Shown: positions 25,501 to 38,030, counted from the stretch's first letter. The stretch is 64,000 bases of DNA from Enoplolaimus lenunculus (GCA_030248215.1 JASANG010003084.1:1-64000), one strand, 5' to 3'. Translations and numbers: made by a program. The notes: generated by a model from the letters alone, not told the origin.

Positions 25501-25705
25501 ATTGGACAGCAGTAACAATGAATTTCAAAGTACGAGATTACTTCTCTTCCCCTACATTCCGCCTCGCCTCTGGTAGCGAGGGCTTACCCTCTACTGTCAG
25601 TCGCCCTGGAAAACCAAAAACCTATATACTATAGACTATGTATATAGTGCAATCATTAATGTTTAAGGCTGTGTAGTGCTTACCGTGAAGATCAGTGAGA
25701 ACCAT
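13549..25705 (-). CDS. ASPH: Aspartyl/asparaginyl beta-hydroxylase (ASPH)
   Basis: A type II ER membrane 2-oxoglutarate/Fe(II) dioxygenase that hydroxylates Asp/Asn in EGF-like domains. I trace 17 exons in phase (minus strand): 25705-25684, 24819-24613, 24376-24152, 23732-23634, 21777-21487, 20087-19916, 19716-19529, 18424-18243, 17713-17555, 16935-16852, 16439-16328, 16263-16127, 15778-15584, 15059-14922, 14483-14348, 14067-13976, 13854-13549. They total 914 codons plus TAA. Residues 1-38 are cytoplasmic and about 39-59 are the membrane helix. An acidic lumenal linker runs to about 450, TPR-like repeats from about 460 to 700, and the hydroxylase domain from about 715 to 914. Iron ligands His828 (FPHCGPTN) and His876 (DDSFEH) are present. 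The family arginine before the VDxWHP strand is leucine (891). Vertebrate ASPH is about 758 residues; the excess is in the linker. Exon 7 ends at a GC donor. The first exon (22 bp) is the least certain. Confidence 0.95.
17741..18200. repeat. Intronic degenerate AGTTCAATTTAAATCC repeats
   Basis: In the ASPH intron between exons 8 and 9, words such as CAGTTCAATTT, AATTTAAATCC and AGCTCAATTT recur about every 17-20 bp. It is a decayed minisatellite with no splice sites of note inside it. Confidence 0.6.
19527..19528 (-). other. Non-canonical GC splice donor in ASPH
   Basis: On the minus strand the exon ends at 19529 with GATAAAG and the intron begins GCAAG. No GT donor lies before the in-frame TGA about 10 bp further on. 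Joining here to the acceptor before 18424 gives phase 1 to phase 1 and an uninterrupted frame (DIDK then AIETG). GC-AG introns with an AAG|GCAAG context are a known minor class. Confidence 0.7.
21780..21990. repeat. TTGCAGC-rich dispersed repeat
   Basis: Located in an ASPH intron. It has repeated GAACTTGCAGCGACAAG and TGCAAATT words, with a reversed set on the right arm (TACAACTTCTCGCTACAA). Similar DNA lies at 56165-56490 in an SDHD intron. It is probably a short inverted-repeat transposon family with unresolved ends. Confidence 0.4.
22382..22980. mobile_element. hAT-like MITE family A, interrupted copy
   Basis: The left end CAGGGTGCAGCCGGAATTAC and the inner sequence match the intact copies at 29410 and 30201. 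That includes the stretch with ATTTCAGATTTTCATAATCC and a GAAGCGAAATCCATC relative. The copy is split by another element at 22499-22830 and resumes at 22831. The right end is not recognisable. It lies in an ASPH intron. Confidence 0.75.
22499..22830. mobile_element. hAT-like MITE family B (GATGTGCCGATA)
   Basis: 332 bp nested in the family A copy. Ends TAGGGATGTGCCGATAC and TCGGCACATCCCTA are inverted repeats. Flanks ATTTTAAT (22491-22498) and ATTTGAAT (22831-22838) are an 8-bp duplication with one mismatch. Subterminal GCCGAT words recur on both arms. A diverged relic is at 58005-58124. Confidence 0.8.
24821..24893. repeat. (CAA)n microsatellite in ASPH intron 1
   Basis: About 24 near-perfect CAA/ACA triplets directly upstream of the acceptor of the transmembrane exon. 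On the coding strand the tract is GTT-rich, which may serve as an extended pyrimidine-rich acceptor region. Confidence 0.9.
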
Positions 25706-28594
25706 TATGTAACAAATTTTAAAAGCGAAATATTTTTGACAAATTCAATACGTATACCGTTCCTAAAAACTTCAAGTAACTTAGCTTAGCTGACTATTTT
25801 AATTTAAATTTCACAAACGCAATAAAGTGTATCTGTCACTAAAACACATAAAATTTTTCTACAAATATAGTTAAGTTACGTATAAAATTCTTCTAGCAAT
25901 AGATTCTGATTGTAATGCAGAAGTTGCGGCTCTTGTACACTTCAAAAACAAGCCCTGGCCTAGTCGTAATTCTATGCTAACACTAAACCTAGGTTAGACC
26001 AATTTCTAAAACTGTCGGGGGAGTATACAAGAATCAAAAGTTTCTGGATGTCTTGAACATGAGAAAATTAGCTGTGCATTACCCAACATGTAGACTTTTG
26101 AAAATTTGTACGGTCAAACAGATATTGAGTTGTGTAAGTAAACAACTACCCATCTGAAACGGCGCTGCGTAATTTAACACGTAATTTCATACCAGAGAAA
26201 ATTTGTGACTGATTTTGGGACATTTTTCATAATTTACATTGCGACATAGGAAGTCGAAAAGACGTCATACACAGCCCCGCCCCTGCCGTTGATAAAATGG
26301 TTTTAAGTTTTTAGCACTCATAAATCAGCCATATAATTGATATTTTTTCAACCAAACGGGAGCCTTGAAACACTGACATTTATCATCCAAAATCGTACAA
26401 GCTACTGCAAGCAACCTTCAATGAATATTTTTTAGGGAAACGTTTGCACAATTATATCCTAATAAACGTGTACATACGTACAACAATATACACCATCAGC
26501 TCCTCCCACATTTATGCGTACGAAATCATTCTGCTTTAAGCTTTAAAATCAACTACGGAAGAAGGACACGGTGCCAATTAACTAGCAAATTTGTTGACAT
26601 AAGCCCTTAATGCACCACCCCTTGTACCTTGTGCCCAACAAGAACGGAGATAAAACACAACGTCGGGGTGATAGGCCTTGTGTTCCACCTTAGAAAAGGT
26701 TAAGCGTACGACTCGCGTATTTTAGCGAGTAAACGGGAAACAGAAAAAGTTATATAAATATATAGCATTCCTATCACAAAACGTCCCAAAGACAATTTTT
26801 TATCCACTATCCAAGAATATAACAATGGGGATCTATGTAGATGTTCCCGTATGTCAAAGATACAGTCACAGTCAGCCAAACAACACAATCTATTTCAAAA
26901 ATTGATACACAGGGACAAGCTACAAAAAACCAACACATTGAGGAACGCAAGACACAACAAAATATCAAAAATAAAATATAAATTCTCTCAAATAAAGAAT
27001 AAATTGTTTGAAATTCAAAAACTTTAAACACAAAATGATACACCAAAGTGCAGCAAATATATCTACATCCCACACAGGCGAACGCAGCCACAAAGTAGTA
27101 CCCCACAAAAACTTCTCCCTCCCTATTACCTTCCTGACCGTTCAAAATTTGTATATATACATCATTTACAAACATATTTAAATACATACTGTACAAATTA
27201 CATAAACATATAGCTTATACGTAACTTTAAATATTATGCACAAGACATACGCGCACAACGTACTCACTCGCCTTCGAAAAACATATTTCGATACATAAAT
27301 CTGCTTACAACATACTGTACCAGTGTACCCTATATTTTCCGGTTTGAAGCAAAAAAATTACCATCCACACACCATTATGTAGCACTATACATAAGCACAA
27401 ACACGTTTGCAGCGAATAAACTAAAGTCATTTATGCTGATTTGGATAACTGAATTTTTGCTAAATCGTATACTAAAATTTAAATATGTAAGCGTAAAACA
27501 AAAGAAAAACAAAAAATATGTAATGATAAATATTTAATAAACCTAGAAAGACATCGCAAAAATAGCTTAAAAACTTTGCATCGTTAGAGCTTAGAGATCT
27601 ATCTTTTTCGGGCATGGTAATTTTCGTTAGAACTACTAAAGTTGCAGCGCAGGATTCGAGCGCAACCTATTTAAACCGAAAACGAGAAATTTGCAAAGTT
27701 ACCTTAACGTTAAACGCTTTTATCACTAAATTTTATTGACGACAAATAAAAAATGGCAAACCAGCTAGTTCTACCCAAGAATACGAAACATTTTACAGGA
27801 CGATGCAGCAAAAGCTGTAAAATTAAAGTTTAAATTTCCGTTTGACAATGAACTCGGAACCAGAACCTGCAAAACCGCAACCTAAATAAGTTTAGCATCT
27901 CCAAACTATTAAAACATTTTAAGCCAGAGCGGAAAACTATTCTATTTTCGAATACACTTTCAGAACAGCTCTCAAAAGAGAATACGTAAGTCTTCTCTGT
28001 ACCCGTATTTTCAAACGACTGTAGCACCTATCTCTAGTTGGCGATGGGTCGGTCTTACAGTTTTCGACCCAATGAATGGCGAGGTTAGAAACTTTGCGCA
28101 TTTGATTTGTTCCACTTCTGTGCCAATTCTTAGATCTGGAACTTGAAGAAATTCGTCAGTTTTAAAAGTTATCACTATCTGGTGCTGGGTGCTAGTACTA
28201 TACGATACGCATTTGAGAATGCGGTCACTAATATCAGATCGTATCTTGTAAGCACACAACGCATCTGATCATTAACTCAAGTCTTGTAAATTTCAATAAA
28301 AAATTTTTGGCGAAAGATCATCAACTCTGCTGCAGTTGCTTGAATTTTTCAATGTATAAATGCCATATACGTATCTTCTTTTTCTAAAATCGTCGATAAC
28401 TATTGAGTGAAAACGATGAAATAATTATACCAGAAAACCTCGTTTAAGTATACCTCAGGAATTTCTAACATTTAATTTGGGAGTTTGCGCGGGAGTTGGC
28501 TTTGCACGAGATTCTAACCTTTTATTTCTAACAAAATTCGTAAACGATATATACTCATGTTCGCAAATAAAACATTGTATAGAATTGAGCGTCG
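25706..28594. other. Intergenic, no gene seen
   Basis: AT-rich DNA upstream of ASPH. The 5' untranslated and promoter region of ASPH should lie just above 25705, but I see no specific element. Frames such as 26807-27196 minus have no recognisable family or exon structure. Confidence 0.4.
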
Positions 28595-29405
28595 CGCAGC
28601 GTTTTACTCTGGGGTCAAAGTACTTAAGCCTCAATTAGGACTTTTTACAATATTTCACAAATTATTAAGGTTAAAAGCAATCTAATTTCAACACTAAAAG
28701 GTTTTGTTTTTAGGTGCCAGAAATTTAAATAAATTGTTTGCAAACCTCTAAAACAGATATTGAATAGTTAGCTAATAGCTAATTTGCATGTTAGCTTAAT
28801 TGACAAGACAAAATTAGGACTTTTTAAAAGTCGAAGTTGGACTACATTTATTGAGCGAAGCTCGAACACATGTAAGCAATTACGGTAATATGCAAATTAG
28901 TTATTAGCTAACTATTCATTTATCGGTTTTGGAGGTTTCTAAACAATTTATTTAGATTCATCGCACCCAAAAACCCTTCAGTCACCCTATTAATTATTGA
29001 AATAATTTAAAAAGTCCTAATTTTGTCTTGTCAATTAAACTAATACGCAAATTAGCTATTAGCTAGCTATTCAATTATCGGTTTTGGAGGTTTGTAAACC
29101 ATTTATTCAAATTCCTCGCACCTAAAAACCTTTTAGTGCTGATATTAGATTGCTTTTACGTAACCTTAATAATTAGTGAAATATTGTTAAAAGTCCTAAT
29201 TGAGGCTTAAATACTATGTTAATATGCAAATTGTCTATTAGCTAACTACTCAATTATCGGTTTTGGAGGTTTGTAAACAGTCTATTCAGATTCCGCGGAC
29301 CCAAAAAAACTTTAATGTTGAAATTAAATTGTTAGTAACTGTAATAATTAGTGAAATAATGTAGAAAGCCGTCATTTGGGCTTAAATAATTTTGCAAATT
29401 AGCCT
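28595..29405. repeat. About 185-bp repeats, one inverted and several direct
   Basis: A unit containing AATTAGCTATTAGCTAACTA, TTATCGGTTTTGGAGGTTT and AGTCCTAATT(T/G)AGGCTTAA is repeated three or more times from about 28880 to 29400. An inverted copy lies at 28620-28830. The same family, including the junction ATTGAGCGAAGCTCG, recurs at 41690-42125 in a NIPSNAP intron. No coding content. Confidence 0.7.
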
Positions 29406-29409
29406 GTAG

Positions 29410-29794
29410 CAGGGTGCAACAGGAATTACAATTTACCGGACCCGGAATTTGAAAATTTTACCGGAACCGGAACCGGAAAGTGAAAAATGCATTTCACCAA
29501 AAATTTCATTTTAATCTTATTTTTTGCTCTATTATTTGTGAAATAACCTTAGTCGAACATAGGTATTTATTTTATTTGTTGTATTTTAGATTTTCATCAT
29601 CGACTGAAGTGAAATCCACCATCAATGGCTTATACTCGGAGTACAAGTGGCTTTCAAAAGAGATTCTTAAAAATTAGCAAAGTTAAGAAAATGGCCAAAT
29701 TATAACACCGGAATTTTTAAATCCGGTAAAAATTTACCGGAACCGGAAGGTGAAAAAATGCCGGAACCGGAACCGGAATTCCGGTTGCACCCTG
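29410..29794. mobile_element. hAT-like MITE family A, complete copy
   Basis: 385 bp. Left CAGGGTGCAACAGGAATTAC, right AATTCCGGTTGCACCCTG. Octamers GCCTGTAG (29402-29409) and GCCTGTAA (29795-29802) form an 8-bp duplication with one mismatch. The interior is almost identical to 30201-30591. It is inserted beside the repeats at 28595-29405. Confidence 0.9.
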
Positions 29795-30200
29795 GCCTGT
29801 AACTAATAAACACCTTAAGATTTTACAACCCCAATGCGAAGTTAACAGTAACACCCCAGGATAATTGGCTTACAAACAAAAAAAGTTTATCAAAATCGGT
29901 TCAGCCGTTCCTGAGATTCTTTTCGGACGGACGGACATCCACCTAAACTCCGAGCTCCGCTCAATGACTCAAATCAAAATTAAAACCAAGATCAAACGCG
30001 ACTTGAAATAAAGGTGTAGTCATTGTTTTGCAATTCAACCAATTTGAAATCAACAACATCATGGGAACGTATTTAGATATTTGCTTAAAACCAACCGGGA
30101 CTCAAAAAAACCGAGATTGAGACGCCCGCCCATCATTGGTGCACCGTATGACAAAATCAAACAACTGAAAACATATACAGCGCAACTATATGCTGAGCAA

Positions 30201-30591
30201 CAGGGTGCAACCGGAATTACAATTTACCGGAACCAGAACCGGAATTTGAAAATTTTACCGGAACCGGAAAGTGAAAAATGCATTTCACCAAAAATGTCAT
30301 TTTAATCTTATTGTTTGCTCTATTATTTGTAAAATAACTTTAGTCGAACATAGGTATTTATTTTATTTGTTGTATTTTAGATTTTCATCATCGATTGAAG
30401 TGAAATCCACCATCAATGGCTTATATTCGGAGTACAAGTGGCTTTCAAAAGAGATTCTTAAAAATTAGCAAAGTTAAGAAAACGGCCAAATTATAATACC
30501 GGAATTTTTAAATCCGGTAAAAACTTACCGGAACCGGAGCCGGAAGGTGAAAAAATTCCCGAACCGGAACCGGAATTCCGGTTGCACCCTG
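30201..30591. mobile_element. hAT-like MITE family A, complete young copy
   Basis: 391 bp. The ends CAGGGTGCAACCGGAATT and AATTCCGGTTGCACCCTG are perfect inverted repeats. The 8-bp duplication CTGAGCAA (30193-30200 and 30592-30599) is perfect. ACCGGAA words are clustered at both ends. The high similarity to 29410-29794 suggests recent activity of an unseen transposase. Confidence 0.92.
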
Positions 30592-30599
30592 CTGAGCAA

Positions 30600-32674
30600 T
30601 GTTTTGAAATCGACCCTACCGTATTTAATTCGCCAAAAGTGATTTTTAGCAATGGTGAACGTAACAGTACTTGACAGAAAAACATAGGAGCAATATGCTA
30701 ACAAAACAGGCATTGAATCCAAAACAACAAACTATATGCCATAGACAGCTTACCGGTGTCAAAACTAGCTCCCATTCGGCCAAATTTTTTCTTGTCCATA
30801 ACGTATGATTATATTTGCTTCTAAGGTTTAACCACAATTTTTTCGGCGTTCAAATCTTGCAGTTTTGCGAGTAATTACACCTACAAAAATACGTATGTGA
30901 TTGATGTTAAAATTTGAAAATCAGTTCCTAGCTTTCTTACATCCGGTGTATATTTTGTAGAAATGGCTGAACAATTATACGCACATGTAATAAAATGTTA
31001 TATATACAACATCTACACGTTTGTCTAAAGTCTCAAGGCTTCCGTTTGTATAAAGTGTACAATTCATGCTGATAAACTGAAATTATTTAATGCAAAAACG
31101 CTTCTTGCTCGCTTACATAAGTTAATAGTAGCTGAAACGTATCAAAACTTGAACTTCTTAACTTGCCCAGGATGTAATCGCACTAAGATGTTAAAGACGC
31201 TCACTTGTAAAAATCATTTTTATGACACGTATTCCACACCACAACCGTAAAAATCCGGTATCCCGTAGGTTTATACCGGATACTGGAATCGGATACGGAT
31301 ATCAGTTTTTGCCGGATATTGAACCGGAGATTGGCAATCAAAACTTGCTGCACATTTTTTGTTTGATGTAATAGAAGACAGGGGCATAATTCCGAAGGGG
31401 CATAATCGCGAGGAGCCCAACAGATTGACCTTGTTTCTCTTAAACAAACTTGCTATTCCGATTCCGATTCCGGTACAATCCAGTTCCGCCTTGCACCCTG
31501 GTATCCAGTATAAACCTAACGAATACAGGATATTAACGGTTGTGGTCCCGAACTTCATAAAACTGCATTCTGCAAGCATTTAGATAATTTGCGCGATTCA
31601 AATGCTTCAAATGGGCAGAAGTTCAGATGATATATCCTATTATCCAGTTCCGTTAAAAATTCTGGTCGATTGCAACATCTTACTGCTAAACCCTGCATCA
31701 CGGTGATGATACAAAACAAAGTATAGCGGTTTTTTACAAGTTTTTGAATATTAGATTACGTTCTTCTTATGTATTTGCAGTTTTTGTATAGCTAAGCTGA
31801 ATAACATCTTTGATGCGCCTACCTAGCTAAGTATATATCGAAAATTTGGAGAAGTTTGCAATGCCACCACATTTTGTAGTGCCAACTAAATTATGTGTGT
31901 TCGTGTTTAGTTTGTACGTCTTGCGTATCATATGTGTACAAATATGTTTTTCTGTGTTTGGTCTGTTGTTGCAATACGTAGAGACGTTATTAACAATCGG
32001 AACCATACTCTGTACTCAATAACTATATGTAGTTGAATTTTTTAATAAAATATATTCCAGAACGACAGAGTCGAAATGTGACAGAAGACTAGGGGCACAC
32101 ATACAGAGTGCGTATTACTTTAAGCGCAGGATGACGTTACAGCAATGATATCTGCTCATATTCCCAAGAATTTGTCACGAGATCCTGCAGGTTTCAGATT
32201 TTGCTTTATTGATTTTATATACAGATGTGACATAAACAGAAGTGTTTTGTTATGTTCTATGAATAGCAGGTGCACTTGCAATACCAAAGTGCTTACATAT
32301 GCTGTAGGTTCAGATAAGCATTTTTTTACTGCAAATGCAGAAACAGATTCCTGTCTGTACGAATTTTGCTAGCGTATGGTGTGATCTACTGTAGCTCTAT
32401 AGCTATCAATGTTAAGAAGCGTAACTCTATATTAAGCATATCTCTACTAAGAGTAAGCCAAACCAAAGCAGCCTGTAGCTTACCCTAAAACAAAAAATTG
32501 ACCTGAGAAATTGAATTTTAATCCGGCTATAGTGTACATAAAACGGAACGCCTTTAAAGTAAATATGGGCCTTAATGCAGCTTTTTGGTTCTTTGCTGAA
32601 AATAGAAATTTCACATTGTCTTTTTAGCAGCGTGTTTACACACATGTTGAGTTAGTTACCCAAAAAAATAAACA
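30600..32674. other. Intergenic upstream of acid ceramidase
   Basis: No gene recognised. A diverged CCGG-type element fragment spans about 31256-31499, with its right end reading TTGCACCCTG. No promoter motif can be assigned. The frame at 32145-32372 has no family resemblance. Confidence 0.4.
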
Positions 32675-35600
32675 ATGAACTATTTCAAATTCATTTCGGC
32701 TGTTACGTTGGTTATTGCATCAGTATGGGCCGATGTGAAGGCAGATTTTCGGCCGTTGCCTGCGCCATACACCGAACATTGCATTGTTGACGATCCAGTA
32801 ACACCTTACCCGCCCTCAAATGAAAGCTTGGTTCCGTGGTTCGACATTGACTTGGGTAATTTTGATTAAAGCAGCCAAAAGAGCAATTGCAAGTTTAAGC
32901 TATCAGAAATCTCGAAGGAATGAAAAATAATGCACCTACAAGTGTGAAGTGTGCGTTCAGGTATCAATTAACACAAATATACAACCAACATATCACGAAC
33001 GGTTGCAGGCTTCGTGATGCAGTTCATAGTGAGACAAACTAAACATTGTGTATTTTTTGAATGGTAGGATGCTGGACACTGAACTCAAAAAGCTTTAAAC
33101 TATGTGTAGCAAGGACAAAAAGTTGCTCTACGGACGGAAACAAAAAATTCTTTGGATTTTAAGCTCTGTTTATGCGGAGCGAATATAGTTACTTTTCCGA
33201 CCAAAAATATTTCACACAAGTTTTTAGACAAACCACCATCCGAACGTTGGAATACAGTCACTGCCGCGTACGCTGAACAAATTCGTGAACTAATCGGTTC
33301 AATCAAAGCATTTGTTAATCCGCTGTTCCACGGATATTTAATTGATTTTGTCGACAATTATATGGGCGGATGGGATTCAAAAATGAAAGAACCGTACAAT
33401 CAAGAAATGAAGGTCTGTCAGCTGTTTGATATCTACTTTTTACTTTCAGCTTCCCTGTTGGAAAAGTTACTTACACCTCACAAGAATTTTTTTATTTTCC
33501 ATTTGTACTTACGTTTGTGTTTGTGCGTGCTGTTACTATAGTCCTGCTGCGATTTATAAGGCTTGCCTTTTTGAAAAGCCGAACGAACAGTTGCAATCTA
33601 AATCTTCTGACACTGGATTGAAGACAAGTACTTACTTCTTTCTCTTGATACACTTTCGATATTATGCGCAGTAAAGTACCCGGCGTACTAATTTGCGCTA
33701 CGACTCGTACATGTAAACATTTCAACGTTATGTTTGAAGGCAATCGCCGATGTAGCTGGTGTTCCGCTGGGTGAAATCGTATTCTACAACATATTCTACG
33801 AACTGAACGCTATTTGCACATCAATTGTTGCGCGCGATTCCACTGGAAACCTGGTCCATGCGCGGAATTTAGATTTTGGACTGTTCCTTGGCTGGAACGT
33901 CAGTGCACATGAATGGAGTCTGACACAAGTGTGAGTAATAAATACAATAACTACGAGAAATGATGAAAAAATTTAAAGTACACAATGATGAGGAAAAATC
34001 ATGATCGACCAGTTAAACAAACGGCTCCAGAGACAAAATCTTTACTCTGAAAACTGCAGAGGTATCGGCAGAGCGGTCAGACGGCCGGCCACCGGCCAGT
34101 AATTCCTTATCACCGACAAAACTAAAAACATTGTGACGCCATTATTCTGTTATTTTTAATCATAGATTTCAATTATGAACCTTTTAGCTAAAATCTAAAC
34201 CGTTGCCTACTGTCATCATTCTGGTCAATCTCAAGATTGAATCACAACATAAAACACTCTGGTTTTCATTTTAAAATAAATTGAAACTATGATCTCCTGT
34301 GCATTTCATTCTACACTAGTTGTTTCTATTCTGAGAAACGGCCCGACATTGCTTTTGTGGTATGTGTACCACAATTTAATTTCGCACACGCTGTTGTTCG
34401 TGTTTGTGACTGTTTTTGTACGATTAACACACTATATATATATATTTAAATTATTTGTGCTCCCCCCAAACGAAAATCCTGGCTACGCCCATGGGTGAGA
34501 TAAAGCGCTTCCGATATTTGAGCTCTATTGTCTTTTAGACAAATATACTGAAATATTTCACTGGAGTAATTTTAACAATAAAATAAAGGGAATATAATAA
34601 TGTAATCGGATTAAATCGTTTCAGATTCTCTCATCGATAAATAAGGATCATTTAGGTTCAAGTTTTGTTTGTCTGTGATAGCTACAAGTTGTGAGTGCAG
34701 TTTCAAAATAGGTACAGGAGTCAGGGTCGCAAAAAGTCAGAAATATATACCTGAAATCCACCTTGCTACGTCCTTGTTTATTGCATATATAATATATATA
34801 CGTAAAGCAAGCGTGTTTTGAGCGCTGGGCAATGCTGCAATCTGGCTTGTTAGTGTCCCAGGACAGCTTATCCTTCATTATATATAAAGCTCATGGACTG
34901 AACTTGTTCTTAGTTAACGTATATTTCACAACGAAGCCGTTTCTTGTTGAATTACTGAACCTGAAATGAATGGTATATCGCGAAAGTAGACTTCAAATTC
35001 AAATTCTTTCAGACATGACGCCTAATTTTGTTTTAAAGCTTTCGTTTTCTCAGCAAAACATTTGAAGTGAACCTATGAGCAAACATATAACATTGCAACT
35101 AAGTAGTTCGTTTACTAGCTTATATGCCGATATTCTGCATTGTTGGGAATATGTGCTTTTATTTTCAGCTTGCGTCGAAGTATTGTTAATTTGAATTTTA
35201 TAAAAAACGGAAAACTTTTGTACCGATCGACAAATTTCGCCGGATATATTGGAGTGTTTTCGGCGATGAAACCACACCGCTTCTCGGTGACAATGAATGA
35301 ACGCTATGACTTGATGGACGGTGGGTATCGTAGTATTTTGCCGTTCCTACAAGGAAAACCGACTAACTTTGCAACGTTTTTCTTGAGGTAAACGTTAACG
35401 ACTGTATTGAAAAAAATTTCCATTATAAGTTGCACAATATACCTTTTGGTGAATTTTTTTATCAATTTGGTAGAATTGCACACCGCGTTGCGGTGCAAAA
35501 AATCGCTTAAAAGTACCCGAACGATGACCTAGAATTCAGACGTAATTTGTTTTTAAACAAGTTCGCAACAAACCCAACACTAATGTTGGTCCTTTGAATC

Positions 35601-36176
35601 TAGCGTTTAGACACGCTGTGGGTGCGCGCCTGCAATTATTTTTTATGTTCCCGCTGCAGTTTCGGCGCGCTGGATTTTTAAAACGCTTTAACCTTTAAAT
35701 TTTGCGTTGAAAATTTCAGTTAAATTCAGAACGACTAAATTAATTAAAATTTCAGAGAAGTCATGGAAACGGCAGACTCGTACGATGACGCCGTATTCGC
35801 TTTACAAAACACAACAATCGCATCTCCGGCATACTTTATAGTTGGTGGCAATACTTCAAACCAGGCAATAACAATTACCCGTAGCCGGGAAGGTGTCGTA
35901 CTAAACACTGAAATTGCTTCTGACAGCTTCTATCTGCTTCAAACGAACTATGATCCGAACAAAAAACCGTTGTATTTGGATGATCGGCGCGGTGCTGGTA
36001 ACGTGTGCATGACAAAATTGGGTCAAAGTCGTGTTGATTTTGCCGGAATTTTCAATGTTCTATCATCGAAAACGAGCTTAAACAAGCTTACAGCGTACAC
36101 CGTACTAATGGAAGTAGTTACAGGTCGTATGGAGGCGTATACACGTGAATGTCCTGATCCGTGTTGGCCGTTTTAG
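32675..36176 (+). CDS. ASAH1: Acid ceramidase (N-acylsphingosine amidohydrolase)
   Basis: A lysosomal enzyme that cleaves ceramide to sphingosine and fatty acid. It is synthesised as a precursor that cuts itself at the catalytic cysteine. Five exons join in phase: 32675-32855, 33228-33412, 33740-33930, 35169-35387, 35756-36176. They give 398 residues, the usual length. Residues 1 to about 20 are a signal peptide. The nucleophile is Cys148 in ICTSIVARD, at the start of the beta subunit. Arg164 and Asp167 (HARNLDFG), Asn323 (QTNYD) and Arg336 (YLDDRR) match the catalytic set of the human enzyme in identity and spacing. The FLGWN segment and C-terminal ECPDPCW favour acid ceramidase over NAAA. 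All donors are GT and acceptors are TTTTAG, GAAG or TTTCAG. The start has an AAACAATG context. The gene appears intact. Confidence 0.96.
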
Positions 36177-37183
36177 CCAAATTTGTTTTACAATAATTTC
36201 ATAAAAATGAAAATTTAAGAAAAATTGTAAAATTTATTAGACAAAACGATAAGCGTTTTAAAAAGATGTTTGTACTCTACAACTGGAGCCATGGCTCCGG
36301 CTGAAAATGGACCTCCGGTTCAACTTCCGGTAGAATAAAAGTTATTGTCAAATTTTGATAAAATAAACGTAACTTCAACAACCTGGCTTTGTTTTACATG
36401 CAGTTGAGGCAAATGTCGACATATGTACGGCTACAAGCAGTAAAAATCCGAAGCTTTTTAATGTTATAGTTGTTGTTTGCATTTTTTCCATGAAATGATC
36501 GAAATAAATTAACGTAAAGCTTCACTTTGCACCGCAAACACTGCAGCTCTTCATATACAACAAAATCGTGTTTAGGGTATAAAATGGCATTAAAAGATCG
36601 GTGTAATTTACGGCCTACAATGTTAGAAGCTGATGTATATACTCCAGATCATGTTACAATATAGAATCCCTATATCAAAAAGGCCGTTCATTTCAAAAGT
36701 AGTTGTCGACTAAAAACAATCACGATAAAACATTAAACAGAAAATACTTTACGTTAAACCCGTATACCACGGTGTAACGCAACCGGATATCGGTTTCCGG
36801 TCAACATCGGCGTCCGTTATATATTGAAATAACGGAAATTTTCTTACGATCAAAATTAATGAAATTTGGTATATATCTTGAGTCGCACCATTGACTACTC
36901 AGTCTGTGTAGTCTCGAAAAGCCTATTTCGAAGAGAGTCAATTTGACTCACCATTTTTTTCCAGTGTACAGTGTACACCCGACCATAACTTACCTACTAT
37001 AATTTTCAACTATAAAACATGTTCACGTTTACTTTCTGCAATTACATTGGCTGGGATTGTCTTTGTTAGCTTTAAATCACTGGAACAAAGAGGTTTTCAA
37101 ACCAACTTCGAAAAAATACGTTTTTACCTTCAAGAAAGCAAAAGATATTTGAGATATGATCATAGCCATATATGCATAAATAG
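36177..37183. other. Intergenic after acid ceramidase
   Basis: It contains one arm of a CCGGAG-type repeat (36277-36335). Around 36773-36860 is a partial copy of the element at 37184 (GGTGTAACGCAACCGGATAT, then CGTCCGTTATATATTG). Otherwise no feature. A polyadenylation signal for ASAH1 could not be fixed. Confidence 0.45.
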
Positions 37184-37526
37184 CAGGGTGTAACCGAATA
37201 TACGTTTCCGGTATAAATCAGTGTCCGTTACCGTATCCGTTATAGAAATAACGGAAATTCTGTTATTTTTACATTCAAAATTGGTCGCAAATCTCATATA
37301 TATTTCGCAATTTTTGTTACAGATATGCAGCAATTGGTAGAAATGAAATAAAATTACGAAATTCATCCAAACGAATAACAAGGCGGGTACTCTCAAGAGA
37401 GGCCAAATAAATATCAGTCCCGCTCCCATTTTCGTTTCGCTACAGTATTCGTTTTCCGTTCCCGTTTCCGTATTTTGATAACTTTCCTTTTCCATTCCCG
37501 TTATTTTTAATGTCCGTTTACACCCT
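37184..37526. mobile_element. hAT-like MITE, GTCCGTT family
   Basis: 343 bp bounded by CAGGGTGTAACCG and CGTTTACACCCTG, an imperfect inverted repeat. Subterminal TCCGTTA words and their complements lie on the two arms. It contains a reversed copy of a stretch from the 364-bp repeat (about 37393-37427). No clear target duplication. Confidence 0.6.
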
Positions 37527-37564
37527 GGTTGCTACTGGTCCAAATGATATAAAAATTACGAGAT

Positions 37565-38030
37565 AACTGTCCCGCTGTCCCAACTGTCGCTGCTGTCTCA
37601 ACCGTCCCACTGTCCCGCTGTCCAAAATGTTCCCACTGTCCCAACTGTACCGCTGTCCAACTGACTCGCTTTCCCTACTGCGCCGCTGTTCCAACTGTCC
37701 CACTGCCCCGATTGTCCCAACAACTGTACAACAGTCCTCACTGTTTCGCTGTTCAACTGTTCCAACTGTGTCAGCTGTCCCAACTGTCCCAACTGTTACG
37801 CAGTCCCAACAGTTCTCTAACTGTCTAACTATCCTCAATGTCTTAACTGACTCGCTGTCCAACTGCCCCAACTGTTCGCAGTCCCAACAGTCCTAACTGT
37901 CTAACTATCCTCACTGCCTTCTTTTAACTGACTCGCTGTCCAACTGTCCCAACTGTTCCGTTGTCCCGACTGTCCCAATTGTCCGCTGTCTCAATTGTCC
38001 CAACTGTCCCAGTGTGTGTCCAACCGTCCG
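37565..38030. repeat. CTGTCCCAA minisatellite
   Basis: Irregular tandem repeats of CTGTCC(C)AACTGTC and CCGCTGTC words. It stays open on both strands and yields spurious frames rich in Gln-Leu-Gly (minus) or Ser-Pro-Thr (plus). Confidence 0.85.

Noticed and set aside
37518-37896. Gln/Gly/Thr-rich proteins on either strand
   Set aside because: By-products of the CTGTCCCAA minisatellite.
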